Source of the DNA: Sinorhizobium sp. B11
Lineage (GTDB): Bacteria > Pseudomonadota > Alphaproteobacteria > Rhizobiales > Rhizobiaceae
Direction: 5' to 3'
Assembly (NCBI GenBank): GCA_039725955.1
Contig: CP091033.1
Span: 1,054,001 to 1,118,000 of the forward strand
Length of the DNA stretch: 64,000 nt
The position numbers were made by a program, and so were the translations under genes. Position 1 is the stretch's first letter. The number at the start of each line of letters is the position of its first letter. This document shows, one piece after another, positions 25,837-34,807 of the stretch. Under the pieces are notes generated by a model. That model did no database searches. It was not told the origin of the DNA and was given only the letters and a program-made list of their open reading frames with translations.

Positions 25837-27621
25837 TTAGACCGCTGTTTCGGAGCAGAAACGCGTGAGAAAGTCCTCGACGTCCGCCCTGAGGCGATAA
25901 CTCGGTTGCTGGGCGCTGCACCGGACTCCCGCGCTGTCTAACATTCTGGCCAGCTTTGCCTCAGCGCGTGGTCGACCAACAATAAGTAGCCGGTTATAAA
26001 CTTCACGAATTGAGACGAATTTACTGCGAAACCCGTAAAGTCGACGCAGGCTGGCAAGGTCGCCCGACCGATAGAACGATCCGAGTTTAGCGACTACCGA
26101 ACTCTTGGTCAGGTCCAAATGGAATCCCACTTCCTCCCAATCAATCCGGAATTCGGGGGCGTTTGGAGCGGACGGCAGCTCATTACAAAAATTAATCCAA
26201 GGAGCAAAGTCCTGAACATACAACCCGTCCAGCAACGTCCGCGACGGCGTGCGTGTAATGGGCAACAGATTTTTTAGAAGTGCGTCGAAAACAAGTGGCC
26301 ACGGATTCGCGGGCCCGCGATAAAGCGCAGAGACCGTCCCCCTAACTGATAGGTAAGCCGAACTTCGTATCCTATTTGGATAGAGGCGCTCTTCGAAGAT
26401 GGCCAGCTTTGCGTTTGGGGCACCAATGGCTGCACTAAGTTCCTGGTCGGGACAGGGAAGGCTGTGCGACAAAAAGCATTCGAACAAGACACCACGGGGA
26501 ACACCAATCTCTCGGCTCATTTCGCCGACTAACGGAGACCGCTTGGCGTGCTTATGAAGGTTTAATAGCGATACCTGCGATGGAACGCGAGCCGGCACAC
26601 TGTCGCGGAACCCGACCTGAACACGCGGGAGAAGAAGTGCACTCCTAATGCTGGCAACCGTGCTCACGTTGAACATCTTAGTCTGCCGCAAAATCGCTTC
26701 AAGAGGGTGCCGATCCAACGACTTGCTTGCCGGAATAAGCCCTTCCACAAATTGTTCTCCTAGAGCTGCGACGCCGTGCGGCCACCGCATCAACGCCCTT
26801 CCGGATAACGCTAGACTGGATGGGGACACCGAAACCCCAGTCCAATATTTTTTCCGTTCCGTCTTTCTTGCATGCCCGTCAAGCACAGCCGCGATGATAA
26901 CAGAAAGCATAAATATCTCGCCTCTGTTAACCCGACAAAGTTCATCGTGCAGTGTAAAGGCGCTGCGGTTTGCCTCGGGATCGATCAGGCCGCAAACAAA
27001 ACGGAGAGCCTCTTCATCACTGCTCTCAATGTAATTTTGCGGGAAATCACGAAGATCAATTCCTGGTCCGCAATGGGGACAACGAGAAACTCCAACTGGG
27101 TGCCGAAAATCAAGTAGCCTTTCACAGACGGGACAATTTTCAAGGAGACGCTCACGGGTCTGCGCATCAAAAGTTAACGCACTTATATGCCATATTGCCT
27201 TTGAATGGTTGGATATCGCCATCGACCGAGGAGCGACGCGACGATGGTTGATTAGCTGTTTTGTTGGCAACATCGCGCCAAAGAAATTGAACAAGCCTCT
27301 TCCTCCCTTGTTGCCGGGGCGTTGTCTTGTGTACTGCATTGGGACGAGATCGACCGATCCATTGGGGCAACCGAGAATGTCCGCCACTGGGCCGAAATCG
27401 AACGAAGAGTTAGCCAAAAGATTGTGAGAAAGCGGACGTTTGATCTTTGGGAAGAAGAGATTAGTCGTTGGCAGTCTATTGATTGACGCAGAGCGTAAAA
27501 TTAAGTCCGCAATGCTCTCCCCGGACAGGGGTGCTACCGGAATGGGAAGCCTCACCCCAATGAGGTCAATGAGACGGTGGGCAATGGCGGCGGTGATTTC
27601 AATCCCTGAGTGCGGGTACAT
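25837..27621 (-). CDS. tniQ: TniQ family target-selection protein
   Basis: A 594-aa protein expected to guide the transposition complex to its target. The N-terminal third carries the TniQ pattern (PLSGESIADLILRSASINRLP near residue 32) and a zinc ribbon with two pairs of cysteines (CPVCERLL...SRCPHCGPGIDL near residues 170-200). The C-terminal half contains helix-turn-helix-like segments. GGGAG precedes ATG 27621. It is the last gene of the operon, 152 bases after tniB. The length, longer than a minimal TniQ, points to a TnsD-like form with added DNA-binding domains. Its attachment site cannot be read from this window. Confidence 0.8.
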   Translation of the reverse strand: MYPHSGIEITAAIAHRLIDLIGVRLPIPVAPLSGESIADLILRSASINRLPTTNLFFPKIKRPLSHNLLANSSFDFGPVADILGCPNGSVDLVPMQYTRQRPGNKGGRGLFNFFGAMLPTKQLINHRRVAPRSMAISNHSKAIWHISALTFDAQTRERLLENCPVCERLLDFRHPVGVSRCPHCGPGIDLRDFPQNYIESSDEEALRFVCGLIDPEANRSAFTLHDELCRVNRGEIFMLSVIIAAVLDGHARKTERKKYWTGVSVSPSSLALSGRALMRWPHGVAALGEQFVEGLIPASKSLDRHPLEAILRQTKMFNVSTVASIRSALLLPRVQVGFRDSVPARVPSQVSLLNLHKHAKRSPLVGEMSREIGVPRGVLFECFLSHSLPCPDQELSAAIGAPNAKLAIFEERLYPNRIRSSAYLSVRGTVSALYRGPANPWPLVFDALLKNLLPITRTPSRTLLDGLYVQDFAPWINFCNELPSAPNAPEFRIDWEEVGFHLDLTKSSVVAKLGSFYRSGDLASLRRLYGFRSKFVSIREVYNRLLIVGRPRAEAKLARMLDSAGVRCSAQQPSYRLRADVEDFLTRFCSETAV

Positions 27622-27773
27622 TACAACTCCCTTCGGAGCTATCCAAGAACCGGAAGTCAGTTGAAGCCAAATCTGCTAAAGCCGCAAATTCATTGTCAAT
27701 TTTCACCTTCGTAAAACCTGTGGTACAGGGATTTTTTGCGGTCATTGTCACTCTGTACTTCAATGCTGCGTCG

Positions 27774-28871
27774 CTACGCGGCAAGTGCTTGAAGCGCTTC
27801 CTCAGCCGCAGCTTTCCGTGTGCGGGGTCTCTTGGGTTTGAAGTACTGGTGGTATTCCTTGTCGTAGTGCTCCTCATCCTTGGCATGGCGCGCGCTGCAA
27901 TCCGCAGCAATTCCTTCCTCGTCATCTTCTTCGAACGGGTTGTATCTGCAAATCCCGTCCTCCAGTGGACCCATTTCCACGGCCGTTACGAGGTTATGGT
28001 ATTCTATTCGAGCCTGACGACCGTCTGACGCAAGTATCGCGGCGTCTCGAATAATATTGCAAAGAACGCCAAGTCGCCCTTGAGAGGCGTAGTACAGTCG
28101 AAGTGCAACTGAGCTCTCACACAACCCGCTTTCTTCATCGAACATCCCACTTTGGAGCATCAATTTTTCTAACCCTCTTAGGAACTTTATGAACTCAGCC
28201 GCTTCTTGCTTAAACTTTAGGGGCATCATTTTAAGCTTCTTAATTCGGACTTTTAGCTGCATGTTATTGATAGCTTTTTTTGCATTTGGCAGGCCCACAA
28301 GGACAATCGGCCATCCGTCTTCCATTAAGTTCTTGGTGATCTCCTGGATAACGGTCGCTTGCTTCATCGTTTCGCGATCATGCAGTTTAGTGAGCTGATC
28401 GAACCTGTCGAGAATAAGCAGCTCGTTGCCAACATCCTCGGCGTGTTTGCGGGCGCGTTGTATCCGCTGCAGTGCCGTCTCTCGTGCGAATGCCCAGAGA
28501 GGGATATCGAATGCACTCAACACCATCGACGCAAAGTCATGCTGGGTCGGCTTTGCCGGCACTTTCGTGTAGACGACTGTCTTCTGAAGCTTCTTTATGT
28601 CCCCGTCACTGACGTCAGGGCTGAACCGGCCAGTTGCTCGAATCTCAGGGATGACATGCCTGGAAAAATATATTTTGTTTACGATGTGAGACTTGCCGCA
28701 ATGAGATGGCGCGAGAATGTGAGCTCCAGTTTGCTCGGTATCATAGCGCGAGTTCCGCTTCGCCTCGCGAAGGTCGTTAAGTGTTTTCATCACATCAAGA
28801 GCCATGGGATGAGGAACATACCATTCCTTGAACCGAGCCATAATGACGCCCGAGGACACTCTTCCTGTCAT
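27774..28871 (-). CDS. tniB: TniB/TnsC-type AAA+ ATPase
   Basis: ATP-dependent regulator of about 365 aa linking target recognition to the transposase. Walker A reads APSHCGKS (about residues 54-61) and Walker B LLILDRFDQL (about 150-160), followed by a sensor-like VLVGLPNAKKAI. The C-terminal tail is acidic then basic (EEDDEEG...KPKRPRTRK). The ATG at 28871 lies eight bases after GGAG; a TTG one codon earlier is less likely. It starts 25 bases downstream of the tnsB stop. The P-loop with SHCGKS is a TniB/TnsC variant. Confidence 0.85.
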   Translation of the reverse strand: MTGRVSSGVIMARFKEWYVPHPMALDVMKTLNDLREAKRNSRYDTEQTGAHILAPSHCGKSHIVNKIYFSRHVIPEIRATGRFSPDVSDGDIKKLQKTVVYTKVPAKPTQHDFASMVLSAFDIPLWAFARETALQRIQRARKHAEDVGNELLILDRFDQLTKLHDRETMKQATVIQEITKNLMEDGWPIVLVGLPNAKKAINNMQLKVRIKKLKMMPLKFKQEAAEFIKFLRGLEKLMLQSGMFDEESGLCESSVALRLYYASQGRLGVLCNIIRDAAILASDGRQARIEYHNLVTAVEMGPLEDGICRYNPFEEDDEEGIAADCSARHAKDEEHYDKEYHQYFKPKRPRTRKAAAEEALQALAA

Positions 28872-28896
28872 CAATATTCTCCGTGTTTCCGTTTCA

Positions 28897-31020
28897 TTAT
28901 TCTAGCGAGACGTCGACGTCGGTCTCACTGCCGTCTAAATGGCCGCCTCCGCCCACTGCAAATGGGTTGGCGGTCTGGAGAGTCTTTAAGTTTTCAGATG
29001 CATCTGCGGGATTTGGCGCTACAGCAGACGAAGAGCGAAGCTCGATTACGGGTGGTTTCTTTGGTGGAGCAGTGGGACGCAGGTCATCATGAATTTCAGT
29101 CGCTGTACCGTCAGTACGCTTTTTATTCGCCGCACGAGTTTCCATTGCCTTGATGGTGGCGCTGCGGCTGCCACGTCGTGCCGCCGGCCTTTGCTCTACA
29201 AGTTCAGTACGCCGTTTGGCCGCGAGGTTGTGCGCTGAACTGCGCCCGTCCTTGCCTGCGGCCGCAAGTGCCGCGCTCTCTGCCGCGACATCGACGACCG
29301 GGGTCGGATTGATTTTGAGTCCGGCAAGGTGGTCGGCAACGTTGATTTTGAGCTGATTGCGGGAGAAGAAATTATCGACCTTTTGATTCCGCTTCTGGCG
29401 CTCGATGACTTCATCTTCATATGTGCCAGTCTTCATTGGATCGCGATTGGGATAATCGACGTATTCACCCCGCGCTGGATTGAAGACCGAAAGCGCTCTT
29501 ACGGTGTCCTGTTCTGTGAAATCGATCTCGAAGCCGCGAGTGCTGTTCAACTCTCTGGTTCCACGCGGCCCCTTCACCAGTCCAGCCAGATCGTCGAGCA
29601 ACTGCGTGGTAAGGTCTTGATCGTAGAAGTGCTCGTTTCGATATTCGATGCCAGCTCTGGTAAAGACTCGCGTCCCCGACTTCCCAAACGCACCGTCGAT
29701 GTCGCGCATATCCTTAACAAGAGGACGGGTGTACTTCTCAAGTGACTCCTTCCATTTCAGAGCGGGCGGCATGCCCAATTCGCTGTGGATATCGAGATGG
29801 TAAACTGTGATGATCCAATTCCAGAGCCTCTCCTGAGCTTCCTTGATAGTGAAGCGTGCGGTGATCCTTGGATCGACCTTTGAGACACCCGGCTTTTCTC
29901 GTACCCCTCCATCTGCCTCGTGCCAGATGTTGGTGTTCAACGTTTTGAAGAACCGTTCCACCACAGCTTTATAAGGTGGTGTCTTAACGGGTGCGAACGA
30001 CACCCTCATTCCGATTGCGGCTGCCGATGACCTTAGAGAGCGACCAGTGTTGGCTAGATCGTTGTCTACTAGCATTCGCTTGAACAAGCCGAAGCAATCA
30101 AGCGACCAAGCGTAAGCGTCGCCCAAGTTCAGGTGGTTTAAGAAATATTTGGGCTTCAGCGTTTGTTTGAGGCCCGCGTAGAGTGTCTGCAGTGACGGCG
30201 ACCCTATCGACAGGTTAGCTGCCAAAACCATTCGGCTATGAACGTCCATGACGACGATCAACCAAGGCCGATAGGTCTCTTCTTTGATGTTCCCTTTTTC
30301 GTCGTAAACAACGACGTGCATGTCAACTTGCGTATGGTCCATGACCACGCATTCCAGTGGCCGGTGTGTTACAACAGCGTTATGGTATACGCCCTCGATC
30401 TGGCGATTGGCGATGGTACGCCCCTCTCGCCTCGCAATATTTTCAAGAGTAGCACCGGCATCGATCCAATTTTGAAGCGTCGCAGGGCATGGCTCAGTGA
30501 AATTGGCTCCCTCTTCGTCATCCTTCGAAAGAGACGCCAGATCGATCTTTAGCGCCTCAGGTATCGCCACAGTACCCTGATGCTCGACAGAAGGAAGCTC
30601 CGACATCAGCCTTCGCATCTCATCGCCGGCCTCGTCACCGAGCTCTAACGCAAGTCGACGTTTTTTCTCTTTCGCGACTTCGCCGTCAAACCAGCCTTTA
30701 ACGGCGCGATCGGAAGGCGCATATGGCGACCAGTACCACTCCTGCATCGTCCACTTCAGAACCTTGATGCAGTTGGACCATCGCCCGGACTTGTGATCGC
30801 CACCACTGTTGCTAAGGAAAAACTGGAACGGTCTGAAGTGCTTCTCGCCGTACTCGCGACAATAGCGGATGAGGCTACTTGCCCCAGGGGCGAACTCTTG
30901 ATTTTTCTTGAAAAGCTTTGCTTCTCCGAAGAGTTTCACGTGCGTTTCTACATGTTGCTCAATGAAGGCCTTGATCGGTTCATTGGAGCGAGGAATGTCG
31001 TACTCGTCAATGCACTCCAC
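28897..31020 (-). CDS. tnsB: TnsB/TniA-type DDE transposase (main reading frame)
   Basis: Catalytic transposase of at least 707 aa with an RNase-H-fold core. The triad is visible: D228 in VMDHTQVD, D319 in MLVDND and E355 in KAVVERFFKTL, a DD35E spacing. A C-terminal Mu-type beta-barrel and a basic, low-complexity tail (about 610-700) follow; the tail probably contacts TniB. The only start in frame is a GTG at 31020 without a Shine-Dalgarno sequence, although coding-like sequence in this frame continues upstream to an in-frame TAG at about 31085. An overlapping ORF one frame away seems to encode the missing N-terminal region, so the full protein may need a -1 frameshift. Confidence 0.88.
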   Translation of the reverse strand: MECIDEYDIPRSNEPIKAFIEQHVETHVKLFGEAKLFKKNQEFAPGASSLIRYCREYGEKHFRPFQFFLSNSGGDHKSGRWSNCIKVLKWTMQEWYWSPYAPSDRAVKGWFDGEVAKEKKRRLALELGDEAGDEMRRLMSELPSVEHQGTVAIPEALKIDLASLSKDDEEGANFTEPCPATLQNWIDAGATLENIARREGRTIANRQIEGVYHNAVVTHRPLECVVMDHTQVDMHVVVYDEKGNIKEETYRPWLIVVMDVHSRMVLAANLSIGSPSLQTLYAGLKQTLKPKYFLNHLNLGDAYAWSLDCFGLFKRMLVDNDLANTGRSLRSSAAAIGMRVSFAPVKTPPYKAVVERFFKTLNTNIWHEADGGVREKPGVSKVDPRITARFTIKEAQERLWNWIITVYHLDIHSELGMPPALKWKESLEKYTRPLVKDMRDIDGAFGKSGTRVFTRAGIEYRNEHFYDQDLTTQLLDDLAGLVKGPRGTRELNSTRGFEIDFTEQDTVRALSVFNPARGEYVDYPNRDPMKTGTYEDEVIERQKRNQKVDNFFSRNQLKINVADHLAGLKINPTPVVDVAAESAALAAAGKDGRSSAHNLAAKRRTELVEQRPAARRGSRSATIKAMETRAANKKRTDGTATEIHDDLRPTAPPKKPPVIELRSSSAVAPNPADASENLKTLQTANPFAVGGGGHLDGSETDVDVSLE

Positions 31021-31346
31021 ATAAAGAGTTTGATCGTCGCCTTTAGATATCGCTTTTTGCGGGTCCTGACCTGGGGACTGTCGCTAGGGAGCATAGGTTC
31101 AAATGCTCCCGGCTCCACCACGAACTTTTCGACGCCTTCTGCTTTGGGGTCGAGGTGTATGGCCTTACCGTAAGTACGCAGGAAAATGTATCTGGCCCGA
31201 TCGACGTACCATCGTTCTTTTCGATCGTGTCGGTCAAATACGAGTTGACCATTGGCTTTCGATTTGACGAACGTGGCTTCAAATCGTTCGCCTTGGTCTT
31301 CGATAGAAAATCTGTAATTGGGCTTTGCGTCTATCGGTGGGAGCAT
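30948..31346 (-). CDS. Small ORF upstream of and overlapping tnsB, probable N-terminal domain of TnsB
   Basis: A 132-aa frame starting MLPPIDAKPNYRFSIEDQGE. About the first 98 residues look like real protein and resemble in layout the N-terminal segment of Tn7 TnsB. After RTRKK (five A then G, bases 31058-31053 on the minus strand) the frame becomes serine/arginine-rich and ends, while the tnsB frame (-1) becomes coding-like (AISKGDDQTLYVECIDEYD). Either a ribosome shifts at C-AAA-AAG or a base was lost. It could also be an independent small protein; it does not show TnsA nuclease motifs. Confidence 0.5.
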   Translation of the reverse strand: MLPPIDAKPNYRFSIEDQGERFEATFVKSKANGQLVFDRHDRKERWYVDRARYIFLRTYGKAIHLDPKAEGVEKFVVEPGAFEPMLPSDSPQVRTRKKRYLKATIKLFMWSALTSTTFLAPMNRSRPSLSNM

Positions 31347-31541
31347 ATCTTCGTACCCTCCGTTCCAAGCAGTTCATCGAACCGTTCGGCATGGATGAGC
31401 CAACAACGGTTCTGCATGTTGCCCAATGCAACCCAATTTGCGATCATTTTTCGGTAAGTTGTGGAGCATAGGCCCCCTAAGTACTTAACAGTGAAGCAGT
31501 TACCGACAGCCGAGTCCTCCAGGGCTAACATCACCGAAGCT
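31331..31541 (-). pseudogene. 3' remnant of a gene truncated by the IS3-family element
   Basis: An open frame of about 70 codons runs from the IS edge at 31541 to a TAG at 31331. Its stop overlaps the start of the next small ORF by about 16 bases, the coupling seen inside transposition operons. The protein end (TTYRKMIANWVALGNMQNRCWLIHAERFDELL, from about 31455 to 31365) is not recognised. Position is that of tnsA in Tn7, but no nuclease motif remains, so TnsA identity is only a positional guess. Confidence 0.4.
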
Positions 31542-31580
31542 TGAACCGCACCGGGTTTGCCGGAGGCCATTTGGTTTGAG

Positions 31581-32486
31581 TTATGCGGCCATGGCTGGTT
31601 CGTCCAGCATGGCGTAGTAGCGTTCTTCAGCCTCGGCTGGCGGTATGTTTCCGATGGGCTCCAGAAGTCGTCGGTGGTTGAACCAGTCGACCCATTCCAG
31701 AGTGGCGAATTCCACCGCTTCGAAATTCCTCCATGGTCCGCGCCGATGAATGACCTCGGCCTTGTAGAGACCGTTGATCGTTTCGGCGAGGGCATTGTCG
31801 TAACTGTCGCCGACACTTCCGACAGAAGGCTCTATGCCAGCTTCTGCCAGCCGCTCGGAGTAACGGATGGACACATATTGAACGCCCCTGTCCGAATGGT
31901 GCACGAGCCCGCCGCCATGAACGGGACGCCGATCATGAAGTGCCTGTTCAAGGGCATCGAGGACAAAGCTCGCATGTGCCGTCCGGCTCGCCCGCCAGCC
32001 AACGATGCGCCGGGCAAAGACGTCGATCACAAAGGCCACGTAGACGAAACCCTGCCAGGTCGCGACATAGGTGAAGTCCGAAACCCACAGCCTATTTGGT
32101 GCTGGGGCTTTGAACTGGCGGTTTACCCGGTCAAGCGGGCTCGGGGCTGCCTTGTCCGAGAATGTCGTGCGGACCGGCTTTCCTCGAATGATCCCCTGCA
32201 GGCTCATCGACCTCATAAGCCGAGCGACCGTGCAGCGGGCGATGGCGTAGCCTTCTCGCTGCAACTGCCGCCAGACTTTACGCACCCCGTAGACCTGGAA
32301 GTTCTCATTGAACACCCGGCGTATCTCGATCTTCAGGCCGATATCGCTGCGGGCGCGAACCGACAGACGATCCACATCCAGGCGCTTGGCGACATTCTCG
32401 TAGTAGGTTGATGGGGCAATCGGCAAAAGCCTGCAGATCGGCTCGACCCCGAACACGCCACGGTGGTCGTCAATGAACGAGATCAT
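31581..32486 (-). CDS. IS3-family transposase OrfB (DDE catalytic subunit)
   Basis: A 301-aa catalytic part of the IS3 transposase. The retroviral-integrase core shows the three acidic residues in [20 protein letters not shown] and [15 protein letters not shown]. The N-terminus carries the HTH_21-type region ([27 protein letters not shown]). Its ATG overlaps the OrfA stop (ATGA), so it is made by coupled initiation or as an OrfAB fusion through frameshifting. It appears intact. Confidence 0.95.
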   Translation of the reverse strand: MISFIDDHRGVFGVEPICRLLPIAPSTYYENVAKRLDVDRLSVRARSDIGLKIEIRRVFNENFQVYGVRKVWRQLQREGYAIARCTVARLMRSMSLQGIIRGKPVRTTFSDKAAPSPLDRVNRQFKAPAPNRLWVSDFTYVATWQGFVYVAFVIDVFARRIVGWRASRTAHASFVLDALEQALHDRRPVHGGGLVHHSDRGVQYVSIRYSERLAEAGIEPSVGSVGDSYDNALAETINGLYKAEVIHRRGPWRNFEAVEFATLEWVDWFNHRRLLEPIGNIPPAEAEERYYAMLDEPAMAA

Positions 32487-32809
32487 CGTTTGAAGGGGCG
32501 GTCGAGCTCCGCCATCGCGAAATAAGCAGACGCCTTGCGCAAAATCTCGTTGGCCTGACGAAGCTCGCGGTTCTCCCGCTCAAGAGCCTTCATCTTCTCG
32601 GCCGCGTCGGTCGGCAAGCCTGCTCGTTTGCCGCTGTCGACCTCGGTCTTCTTCACCCATTCATGCAGCGTGGCTGGCGAGCAACCGATCTTGCCCGCAA
32701 TAGATGAAACGGCTGCCCACCGCGACGGGTGCTCAGCCTCGTGATCCAGCACCATACGGATGGCGCGTTGGCGGACTTCGGGTGAAAACTTGTTCGTTGT
32801 CTTGCTCAT
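32483..32809 (-). CDS. IS3-family transposase OrfA
   Basis: A 108-aa DNA-binding subunit: helix-turn-helix ([16 protein letters not shown]...[18 protein letters not shown]) then a leucine-zipper coiled coil ([26 protein letters not shown]) for dimerisation. ATG 32809 follows GTGGAG; the frame extends 12 codons upstream without need. It overlaps OrfB by four bases. Confidence 0.93.
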   Translation of the reverse strand: MSKTTNKFSPEVRQRAIRMVLDHEAEHPSRWAAVSSIAGKIGCSPATLHEWVKKTEVDSGKRAGLPTDAAEKMKALERENRELRQANEILRKASAYFAMAELDRPFKR

Positions 32810-32822
32810 CGGCTCCACTCTC

Positions 32823-34559
32823 TCAGAAGTTGGAGCCTCCGGCAAACCCGGTGCGGTTCAGTGGAATTCTTGGGCGAACGTTGATGTGCGCGATTAGCGC
32901 ATCGCACGCCTTCGCAGCACTTCTATAAGCCGCTCCAGCGTCAATCGTCATGTTCGTGAATATGAGTGTTGTGTTGACCGTTCGGCTATCAAAAGTCGTC
33001 GTGCCTGGCGCGGCCTCGTCGACTGTGCACACCACGGAGAGCGCAAAATTTCCACGTCGCTCCAATGGAGCAGCCAATGTGTCGTACAAGATGCGCGCGG
33101 TATTGCCCTTCATTATGTAGCGGGCGGTGATCCGCTGCATTTCGGATTTGGTCGGTTCCCCTAGCTGAGGCGTGGCCATTCGCACGTTGAATTCAATGTC
33201 GTGATAGTTACCGTCGGCGACCAATATCTTGCCTTCCACGGTGATGCGGATACTCGGGAGCTGAAAATTGGAAGCATCGGCGAAGACGCTAAAATGATGG
33301 GTTTCGTAGAGGACGGAATACGAGTAATCCCGAGCAGGAACAAAAATGCAGGGACGGACCAACCGTCGGGCAACGGGAAACTCTCTCTTCGACGCGAGGA
33401 CTTCGTCAATCAACTCAAGGTCCAACGAGACTGCCGAGAATCTTCGTGCTTCGGCGATATAGAGCCTCACAGTCGAAGCGTCGCCGGACAGACTTGTGAC
33501 ACGAACTCCAAAATTGTTGCCGTTGAGTCCCGCGATCGTAATGTCGCGGTCCAACATCTCCGGATACAGAGGAAGGAACGCGGCCATCATCACGTGATCA
33601 CGGGGCGTCAACGTGGCGATGTTTGCCCAGTGGTAAATTACGATAGCTGTCGGCACGCCGCTAAGGTCGGTTCCAATCTCAGATATTCCGAGATCCAACC
33701 CCGCATGTCGTCGAAGTTCGACCGTATACCTGTTGTCATTTGTCGGTGACGGGATCGAAACGGCTATTGGAAGGATGCTGCCAGGGAAACCATCGACCGC
33801 TGCGTCCAGTGCATTCAGTGTTATCGTCGTTCCGTTCGCCACATCGGAAGGAGTGAGTTCCGTGAACAGCCCCTTGGCCTGCACGTTGGCCGCCCACGGG
33901 CCGAAATACAGTTGGGACGCGCTGAGCATCGGTCCCACGATCCTTTGGGCATCTGTTCCGTCCGGCCTGATTGCAACGGGAAGCCTTGGGTCTTTGGGGC
34001 GGCTGAACTTCGGCGACGTTCCTCCATAATTGTCTGATGACATGAAGCAATAACGATCGCAGTAGTCGTTCCCCGCAGCGTCAACACCGTGGTGAAAGCC
34101 GAATGCATGTCCGACCTCCTCAGCCATCATGTCGAAACCTGTGTCTAGGCTGATGAACACCACACCGAGTGTCACCTTAGTGCTGTCATCCGGACCTGTT
34201 CGCACCAATGAGCTTTGGCCGCCGAAATTCTGACCCGGGTTCTCCGCGCCGATTGCAACAAGGATATCGCCGTTGTTCCAAGCTACATTTGCTTGAGCTG
34301 CCTCCACGGCGTCAGCCACCGTCTCGACAAATGCCTCGCGACTGGGGCCATCGACAAGGGGGGGATTCGGCCTCGTAACAGCGACCGACGACAGAATGTC
34401 GAATGCAAGCGACGCCTCGCCAAATGAAACCGCCTTCCAATAGTTTGCCATGCTGAAGGGAATGGTGTCATCAAGCCAATTCCTGAGATCGGAGTCCGAC
34501 CAAGGATGCGGCGAAGTACTACCGGGATCAGAGAATGTAAATCGAACAATTCTAAGCAT
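32823..34559 (-). pseudogene. Metzincin-like protein, 3'-truncated by the IS and with an altered zinc motif
   Basis: About 566 native codons remain; the last dozen ([11 protein letters not shown]) are encoded by the IS terminal repeat, so the true C-terminus is lost. Around residue 145 the sequence reads EEVGHAFGFHHG, a metzincin HEXXHXXGXXH motif in which the first zinc-binding His is Glu. A Met-turn-like YCDRYCFMSSDNYGG follows about 20 residues later. No signal peptide is evident. The rest consists of beta-rich segments without recognised domains. The His-to-Glu change would weaken zinc binding, so it may be an inactive or atypical peptidase. GC content and position suggest transposon or island cargo. 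Confidence 0.6.
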
Positions 34560-34807
34560 GCCGCACCCCCATAAAAGAAGAAACGGAACCTATAGATTAG
34601 AGCGATATATGCATTACTATAAACATAGTGGGGGCGCTTCGGTCAACTACAAATATAGTTCCGTCGATAATTCTATTTATTTTAGAATCCCCATCTTCGG
34701 GATCGCACTCTTTAATCGCCTTTTGTGGGCTCTTACGAGACCGGAATGTCCAATCCATTGATCAGCCTCGGAGTAAAATCACGACAAACGTCCGCAATTT
34801 GAAGGAG

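Larger units (their letters stand above)
25737..31541 (-). mobile_element. Tn7-like/Tn5053-like transposition module (one end plus tniQ, tniB, tniA)
   Basis: A minus-strand operon encoding a DDE transposase (TnsB/TniA), an AAA+ regulator (TnsC/TniB) and a target-site factor (TniQ), the core of Tn7-like and Tn5053-like elements. Next to tniQ, the AT-rich end at 25737 begins TGTA and carries repeated TGATTCACCG sites. Base composition is lower in GC than the flanking sugar genes. At the other side the module is cut at 31541 by an IS3-family element and the second transposon end was not found. No site-specific resolvase or Cas genes are seen. Confidence 0.75.
31542..32860 (-). mobile_element. 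IS3-family insertion sequence with 26-bp perfect terminal repeats
   Basis: A 1319-bp element bounded by identical inverted repeats of 26 bases (31542-31567 and 32835-32860), beginning TGAACCGCACCGGG. It encodes overlapping OrfA and OrfB on the minus strand. The flanking bases (AGCT before, GTGG after) do not match, so no target duplication is seen. Genes on both sides are truncated at its borders, which suggests an IS-mediated deletion or recombination between two copies rather than a simple insertion. Confidence 0.93.

Noticed and set aside
30948..31346. Small ORF as a TnsA endonuclease
   Set aside because: No TnsA catalytic pattern (acidic residues and lysine in the expected spacing) is visible; it fits better as an N-terminal TnsB segment in another frame.
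25737..31541. CRISPR-associated transposon (CAST)
   Set aside because: TniQ, TnsC-like and TnsB-like genes are present, but no cas gene, no repeat-spacer array and no guide-like element were seen anywhere in the window.
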